The position numbers and the translations under genes were made by a program. Below the pieces are notes generated by a model. It made no database searches. It had not been told where the DNA came from and saw nothing but the letters and a program-made list of their open reading frames with translations. From contig OY755046.1 of the NCBI GenBank assembly GCA_963576565.1, positions 49,470,786 through 49,534,785 on the forward strand: DNA of 64,000 nucleotides, in the 5' to 3' direction. Of this stretch, positions 55,108 through 64,000 are shown in pieces (positions within the stretch are counted from its first letter, which is position 1; the number at the start of each line of letters is the position of its first letter). This DNA comes from Aspidapion aeneum. Lineage: Eukaryota; Arthropoda; Insecta; Coleoptera; Brentidae.

Positions 55108-57569
55108 TAGGTGCTTAACTACTTGTGAATAAAATGTTGATGAATTTTATCAAGAATTATAATCATATAGGGGTTATAGAAATATTTTATATACGTATTG
55201 AGATGAAAAAAACGTACACCGGAAATCTTCTTGTAGGATCCATGACTTTTACCTCCAAAAAATTTACGCAGCCTTCAAAACATGTCATTTTAATTAAACA
55301 AAATAGTGCTTTGAAAAATGTAAAAATTGTATTTTTTAAAAATTGATTGATTGTTTGGATTGTTTAGTAAAATTAACAAAAATAAATAAGAGAATTATTT
55401 AAAAAAAAAACAAAAAACATGGCTGCGCCACTCTCTCTCTCTCTTTTAATCTCTTCCTATCATTCAAATGGGTACCATAGTTTGGCGGCAAATTGAAATC
55501 GAGAAAAAATAATATTTTCGGCAACTCGATAAAAATCAGTATTATACTACAAAATTTACTGAATATTAAAAAAATAATCATTTTGGAAGTTTGTTGTAAG
55601 TGCTTTTTTTAATTTTTGGTGAAAAAGTAAACAAAAAAACAACGTAAAACACGAAACAATCTTAAAAATGTCAACTTTAGTTCAAGGTTTGGTTGTCCTT
55701 TAGCTAAAATGGCCGCAGTGTTGTGACGTCACCTGAAAGTTTTGACCTAGACAACGCCGAAGTTTCCATGTGATTAAATAAAATGGAATATAGTTAAACG
55801 ATGTGTATTAGTACTTATTTGTTAAAAATATTAATTTTCAACCTGTAACTTAACCAAGAACGGCTATGCCCTAAAGCAATTAATTCACGTCAAAAATAAG
55901 TAACCAAAAAGTTCTTAACTTTCAAGAAGTTTTTAAAGTCAAGATTAGCACAAATTGTCTTCTCCCTATGCCTTTATAGCTGAAACGAGTTTAAAGACTT
56001 ACAAATAGGAAAAAAATTAGAAACCTTGTAAAAAAGTAGAAGTTTTGACATATGATTGGAAATTTTGACACTTCAGCTTGCCAATATGCCCTAAAATGTT
56101 ACTTGGAGAGGGTAGAAAGGAGAGCTCCGGCTATTTAAGTTAAAGGTCCACTTGAAGAAGAACAAGAGAGTTTTTTAAGGCTAGGTATAGTATGGTTGGG
56201 TAATGGTTAAGTTTGGTTTCATTTGGTCTGGTGTAGTTTGATATATTTAACTATTTTCGCGCCGCACCAAGTCGGCTGGCACCAACTAGGACACGCTAAA
56301 TAGTACTCGGCCCGGTACTGCCAGGTTAAGATCCTTTAATTCTATTACAAAACCCGGCTCGTCCAGTATCGCGCCGTGGGATTCCGCCTTAATATTCTTT
56401 CTGTAATTCGATTTTCATAAAGATATTACCAGCTGAGAAATATTGTCTGGTAGATTTCAAAATCAAGTTATTGCTGTAAAAAGCACCATAAAAAAGGCAA
56501 ATTTGCTCTCTAATAAACTTCCGCAGTACTTTATTTTGCGCAATCTGGATAAAACGATTTCCTTTTTTTTCGTTTCTCCGATTTTTATCAAATCGTTGAG
56601 TTTTATAAATTTTTAAATATAAGTTATCTTATTTTTTCTTTAAGTCATTCTTGACTACACATTACAAGTACAAAAAACAATTCACAAAAAAAATAATCAC
56701 AGATGAATAGTTGAACTTACCAAAACTGGTATGATATTATGTAGCTTTAGGGCGGCCTTCAACACTTACCTAAAATAAAAATTAAAATTAAAAATAGGAA
56801 TATTGTTTAAATTGGGTTCTAGACCAGCTGCAGTCATGCAGGTGTTCAAAACATTATATCATCCCTTGTTTTGGGGATAAAAATATCATTTTTTCTTATA
56901 AGTTAATATATTTCTTTTCTTCTAAGGTAAAATTTACTTCCCCCTTCCCCCTCGTCACTATCCTTTGGATATGGAAGGTGTTGTGAGAAGGAGAGAATTT
57001 TAAATGATAAAAAATACATTTTGTTGGGCATGATCATTTTAAAATTTGGATTGCGATCTATTGGATAAATCAGCTTTGCACACACACACACATAGCTCAC
57101 TGCTACAACTGCTACAACTGCAGATGAACATATTTAAAACTGTCCCTTTTTAGGCTAAAATATTAATACCTAAAATGCAAATATTTAAGAAAATAAATAC
57201 ATTTTATGTTCGAAACTGATGATATTTTATCATTTTTATTGTACGCTCTGCAAAAAATCTACAAAATTAAACAATGAAGATAAACACAATTAAAACGAAA
57301 AGAACTCGCAGTATACCGCAGTGGGCTATATTACAATAGCCACAATGAATAAGGATATTTAATCGACACAGCAATTGAACTGTTCTTATAGTTCTTCTTC
57401 CCACTATTGAAATGTGACCTTAAACTAGACGTATTTAGGAGCATCTGAAAGGTTGACATCTTTGTTAAAATTGTGTCGTAATGCAAGGTTTTACTCAAAA
57501 CCGTAAACAACAACTTCCAAACCAGTGGTGAAATGGAAGAACTAAACATTATTAAAAAAAAGTTCTCCG
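55108..57569. other. Gene-free stretch
   Basis: No gene or repeat terminus recognised. A CT microsatellite at about 55431-55443, a GC-rich patch at 56255-56395 and a CA tract near 57076-57090 are the only compositional features noticed. Confidence 0.4.
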
Positions 57570-57642
57570 TGCATCAGCCGGGAGTCGAACCCGGAACTTC
57601 TAAATTTGTACCCGAACGCTCTACCAATTGGGTCACCTAAAG
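57570..57642 (-). tRNA. tRNA-like sequence, degraded acceptor
   Basis: Minus strand: T arm CCGGG/CCCGG with loop TTCGACT, a consensus B box, D-loop 'AATTGGTAGA' and acceptor 3' strand CTGATGC plus A. The 5' acceptor strand reads CTTTAGG where GCATCAG would be needed, and the anticodon stem has mismatches (loop GTACAAA). A pseudogene or SINE head, not a working gene. It shares the overall type of the sequence at 27568-27640. Confidence 0.5.
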
Positions 57643-57958
57643 ACATAATTATGGATTAAAAAAAAAATTAAGTTGCACTAAGTACACTCATCGTAAATCA
57701 AGCTTTATAGGAAGTGAAGGCTGACAATGATTTTTTATATTTTGGTTATTATTTTTGACATGTTTTCCTGGGTTTCGCATTATTATAAATATGTTGTTTT
57801 ACACAGACTGAAGGAACCTAAGCTAAATATGATTTTGCTGCAAACTAACTTGTAACTGTTGAAACCATATTTTTAAAATAGCAAAGGGCCGCCAATGCTA
57901 AACCGAGGAAAACATGTTAAAAATCATAACCAGAACATAAAAATAAAAAATGAATGTC

Positions 57959-59525
57959 AGGCAAGACCAACAAAAAAATACAGGCTAAGACCCTGAAAAA
58001 ATCAGCTGTTCTCGGGGGGCTGAGTTTTACATTGGGTGTTATGTCAGACGTTTTTTATGGTATTTTCAAAATGACACTACAGATTTCCGTGAAATTTTTG
58101 CGAAATATTCTCAGACACCATCCCGATATTCCACCAAACTTTTGTAAGGATGCAAGATGATTTAAAAGTAAAATTTTTTAAGATTTAGCATTTCTTATTT
58201 TGAATTCAAATCACCCGTTATGTACCGCATGCCAACTGTTATATTTGACATGTATTTGACTTTCTCATCTGCGTTTGTTATGGCAATTGCTTATTTGTTT
58301 ATATAAGCTGCGTTCGGTATTTACGTCGGATTAATCTTTTTGATCGAAATCGTTCGGTAATTCCATCTAGATCTAGGGAAGGTAGATCTGAATCGTTCGG
58401 TAATTCTGCTCAGACTAGTCGTACGTAAATCTGGTTGCTCTGTACATTTTGATCGACGAAACTGATTAATCCGAGATTGTGACGTATGATGTGTCTTTGT
58501 TTTGTTTACTAAAATAATTTTTTTATGTAAAAAGATTGAAATCGAATTATTTGATGTTGAAGACAACAAATTATATCAATTCACAGGAAAATGTTGTCAA
58601 AATTTTAGCTGGGCGTGAGTTGCAATAGGTACATAATATTTTTGGTTATATTTAAAGTTTGATTAATTTGATATGGATCGTTTGTTAATTCCAATTTGCT
58701 CAGACTAATCTGTAATCACGTGACCAAAAATCCGTCGCGTCTGAGATGCAAATACCGAACGCAGCTTTTGATCGACGAAACAGATTAATCTGAGATTGTG
58801 ACGTATGTTGTGTATTTATAATTTTTTTATGTAAAAAGATTGAAATCGAATTATTTGATGTTGAAGACAACAAATTATATAAATTTCCGACATCAACGTA
58901 AAATTTTGTCAAAATTATAGCTGGGCTTGAGTTGAAATATGTCCATAATATTTTTGGTTATATTTAAGGTTATAACCATTTATAAAAATTTGATCAATTT
59001 GATCTGGATCGTTCGTTAATTCCAATTTGCTTAGACTAATCTGTAATCACGTGACCAAAAATTCGTCACGTCTGAGATGCAAATACCGAACGCTGCTATT
59101 GTTTATTTTCGATTTTTTAATAATTTTTTACAATAAAGTTTAATTTAGAATCCAAAAATACCAGCGTTAATCTGTTGTAAGACAAAATTACACTACAAAA
59201 AATCATTTTTTGATGTTGTAATTTTTGTAAACACATGTAAATAATTTTATTAAGTTTTAAAAGTCTGCCGAGTGCCGAATATAAACAAATAGATGTTGGT
59301 AATCTGATTACTTTCCACTCAGAAATGAACACATTCGCTTCTGCTCAAAAACATTTAAAAAAAATTGTTCTGCAAGAATATAATCAAAACAATCTCAAAA
59401 CCAGCTTCATTTAAAAAAAAATAAATTTTCATGAACCGTCATTCCAACTTCAATATCAGCCTCCGATGTGACGTTAACAAAGTGGAGGATTGTGGCCTGT
59501 CCGTTTGGATAGCCCTGGATAAATA
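57959..59525 (+). mobile_element. Single arm of the 20-kb-region foldback
   Basis: Matches the arm of 20055-21543 from its outer end ('caaaaaaatacaggc' at 57969) to the centre ('gatagccctgg' at 59507), but has no inverted partner arm. It retains the stretch that the left arm at 20 kb has lost. Interrupted by the MITE 58306-59097. Confidence 0.8.
58306..59097. mobile_element. MITE with internal duplication, GCTGCGTTCGG termini
   Basis: Termini AGCTGCGTTCGGTATTT (58306) and its complement (ending 59097). A further copy of the right terminus lies at 58750-58766, so the element is a 461-bp unit whose right 320 bp (58447-58766) has been duplicated in tandem (58767-59097). Both copies contain 'gaaatcgaattatttgatgt'. 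Target duplication unclear. Non-coding. Confidence 0.8.
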
Positions 59526-60103
59526 AAGAGATTGCAAATGTCACAAAAGTGTAACTGCCTATGGCAAGAACTATATCACAAACCTCTTAATATTTGGTTT
59601 CAATATTCTAAAATTACCACTTAAAAAAACAGATATAAATTCTGAAAAACCTTTTAAATCCAAAAACCAGACCCAGAAAAAAACGAAATATATGGAACAC
59701 ATCGTGATTCATTTCGCACGGCCTTTTACCCCAAAAATGTGGCCTTTTTATTTATCCGCAAACAAATTCGCCACCCGCCATTTACTCTCGAAATAGAAAA
59801 CAGGCAAAAAATCTCCCAAAAGAAAGGGAAAAACAAATTTTCATGCAGATTTTTCAATAAATGTTTCTTTTCTTTTTTCGTAAATGTGTATAAATTTAGG
59901 TGATTCCACGTTGTGTCAAAAGCCTAGGCAATATCCAGAATTACAGTAAAGCACGCATTTCTACCTTCCTTACCCGCGCAGCAATGACGCCCCATACACA
60001 CACATCCATCCACGTGGTTTATCATGGCAGATGATACGCGGCGGGTAGTAGCCGCGAAAGAAAAACATAACAACAAAAGCGATATTTCCCCTACACTTGT
60101 AAA
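59526..60103. other. Gene-free stretch with a dispersed repeat trace
   Basis: 59950-60000 has the 'taccttccttacccgcgcag' phrase of the repeat at 1-400. Otherwise nothing recognised. Confidence 0.4.
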
Positions 60104-61062
<959 letters not shown>

Positions 61063-61235
61063 TACACGAGTATCCAAATGATTTAACACGTGATTTATAG
61101 TAACCTTTGGGATCACACCAGAAAACATAAAGGCGATGGGGCAATCTGATGATTCTCTGAATGGATTCGGTAGCCTGGTCATTCAGGAAATCACTACATG
61201 GGACCCTATATGGATTTCCTATTTTTATTAAAAAA

Positions 61236-61401
61236 CACCTAAGATATGCTGATGAGATCCCCTTAATAACAAATAAGAGAGAGGAACTGATAGAAATGCT
61301 AGAACTGGATACAGCAGCTAAGGCTTGAGCATGAACTGCACTAAAACTAAAATCATAACAAACACAGATGAAGTCATCACAATCAGAAATTAAGTTAGTA
61401 G

Positions 61402-61447
<46 letters not shown>

Positions 61448-61745
61448 GGGACAAATTAATATAAACTAAAAAAAGAAAACCAAAACAGCTGAAATCAAGA
61501 GACGAGTAAGATTGGCCTGGGCAGCATTCGGTAAATTAAGCTACATATTAAAAGATACAAAATATCTTCAGTACCACAAAATGAAGGTGTATAATCATTG
61601 TATCCTTCCTGTACTTACCTATGGATCCCAGACCTGGATACTTACAAAATCAACCATGGATAAGGTAACAAAAACCCAAAGATCAATGAAAAGGCAAATG
61701 TTAAAGATAAAGCTAACAGATAGAAAAAGGAATGAATGAATAGAA
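61236..61745 (+). pseudogene. RTE-type fragment
   Basis: LRYADEIPLITNKREELIEM (61237-61297; the second catalytic Asp is changed to Glu), KTKIITNTDE (61343-61372), an (AT)n tract at 61404-61445, then EIKRRVRLAWAAFGKLSYIL (61489-61550), VYNHCILPVLTYGSQTWILT (61588-61647) and RQMLKIKLTDRKRNE before a stop. Same family as 41070-42336; it lies between two copies of the hairpin-ended element. Confidence 0.75.
61404..61445. repeat. (AT)n microsatellite within RTE
   Basis: Lies at the same position of the RTE sequence as the tract at 41766-41810. Confidence 0.95.
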
Positions 61746-61811
61746 AATGGAAATCACACTTCGATAAAGTAACGGTCATATCTTACCTCGAAAAAAATCC
61801 ACGTAGTTATT

Positions 61812-61951
61812 TTAGCTCACACATATACTATACTATAGTAGTGTGAGCTATGGTGATCCTAATTTTTTCGAGAAAAAAAAAGTTGCTCCGATTTCAAAAT
61901 TTTTTATATATCTTTGCGTTTCAGATGATTTTGAAACTTTTTTGTTGCGCC

Positions 61952-61985
<34 letters not shown>

Positions 61986-62538
61986 ATGTCTGTAACGACC
62001 AACGCGCATAACTCAATAACCGCTTGGCCGATTTCAATGAAATTTAGTACCTAGGCTGGGTCTTGGGTCGAGATGGTCCCATTTCAAAATGAACAAAATC
62101 CACCAAACACAACCCAAATAAAAGGGTGGGGATAGATTAAAAAAATTAGAGTTTATGTGAAAATATGGCGTGTGTGATACCAAACGAAAGGTAATTGAGT
62201 CTGAAGTTAAACAAAATACATTTTAATTTATTTTAAGAAAAGGGTATATTTCAAAAATTAGAGTTTAAGTGAAAATATGGCGTGTGTGATATCGAACGAA
62301 TGGTAATTGAGTCCGGAGTTTAACAAAATACATTTTAGTTTTTGTTTTTTTAGGGTGGGGGTGGATTTCAAAAATTTGAGTTTAAGTCAAACCATGGCTT
62401 GTGTGGTATCAAACAAAAGGTAATTTAGTGTGGAGTTGAATAAAATATATTTCAGTTTTTAGTTATATTAGCTCACACGTACACTCTAACTATAGTACCT
62501 AGTGTGAGCTTAGGGGCCCATATATTGGCAGAGTATTT
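61812..62538 (-). mobile_element. Hairpin-ended element with (CAGA)n, copy 2
   Basis: Inverted relative to copies 1 and 3. All blocks of copy 1 are present in order: 3' hairpin at 61813-61850, a short (CAGA)n of about 11 units (61951-61995), the three 110-120-bp repeats, and the 5' hairpin at 62470-62510. The short tract shows the microsatellite length varies between copies. Confidence 0.8.
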
Positions 62539-62645
62539 TTAAAGATAGCATAAGGTTTATTTCGAAACTGTATACCTCAAAGCCAACTTTGTGACATCTT
62601 ATATATTGCTTTGAAGAGTTTTGTTTCATGAAAAAACGAAAAAAA

Positions 62646-62752
62646 AAATTTGATATAAGAAAAGTGTCACAGCAATATGGCGTAGCTGACATTACAGTAA
62701 ATAATATACAGAAAGTAGGGATATCTCAACGTTCTGTCCGGTCTTTGTTTTG
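62646..62752 (+). pseudogene. Possible pogo/Tigger-type helix-turn-helix fragment
   Basis: KFDIRKVSQQYGVADITVNN followed by IQK and a stop at 62750. The pattern resembles the first DNA-binding helix-turn-helix of Tigger/CENP-B-type transposases. Only about 35 residues, so tentative. It lies between copies 2 and 3 of the hairpin-ended element. Confidence 0.3.
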
Positions 62753-62890
62753 AATTCTTACTTACAATAAAATATACAGTGTATCCACGGATGGAGTGCG
62801 GGTAAGGTGTAAATGATAAAAAAATTTGGATTTAGATTCTAATTTTCTTGGAATTGCTCCTGCTTGGTTTGAAACTAAGATGTTAAAAAA

Positions 62891-64000
<1,110 letters not shown>

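Overview
The window reads as AT-rich nuclear DNA from an animal, most likely an insect with a large, repeat-rich genome (possibly a beetle; the order is inference). The sequence shows mariner transposons, RTE- and CR1-type non-LTR retrotransposons, Penelope-like elements (PLEs) with hammerhead-like termini, a THAP/P-element-like transposase relic, many foldback/MITE elements, and one proline-rich segment preceded by a splice-acceptor-like tract. There is no bacterial gene organisation, rRNA operon or CRISPR array. Almost all of the window is nested mobile DNA. The only non-transposon coding candidate is a Pro/His-rich exon at 10801-11066.

Layout. 1-9813: two complete and one left-truncated copy of a 4,060-bp unit in direct tandem, nearly identical. 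Each unit holds RTE halves in opposite orientation and a 994-bp TA-flanked element. 9814-12190: the uninterrupted RTE flank, the Pro/His-rich exon and an echo of the unit start. 12193-17479: a mariner broken by a non-LTR element (9-bp target duplication) and by a 2.1-kb DNA element (4-bp duplication). 17822-19400: a foldback, a 130-bp tandem repeat and an exact palindrome at a retroelement tail. 19859-28362: nested inverted-repeat elements enclosing a CR1-type retrotransposon with an intact 979-aa ORF2 and a nearly complete ORF1, plus a tRNA-like sequence.

28363-41062: decayed PLE, hAT-like, RNase H-type non-LTR and MITE fragments. 41070-44312: another RTE copy ending at a 2-kb concentric palindrome. 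45149-48397: a second mariner copy and the P-like/THAP relic. 48715-53345: a minisatellite, retroelement tails, an exact 29-bp palindrome and long stretches without recognisable content. 53346-55107: PLE terminal repeats with hammerhead-like motifs, then a PLE N-terminal fragment. 57959-59525: one arm of the 20-kb-region foldback, carrying a further MITE. 60104-64000: three copies of a hairpin-ended element with an internal (CAGA)n tract; the last tract runs off the window.

Functionally the window is a record of successive insertions. The only element whose protein looks capable of activity is the CR1-type element on the minus strand at 23.0-27.7 kb. The other transposase and reverse transcriptase sequences are frameshifted, truncated or inverted.
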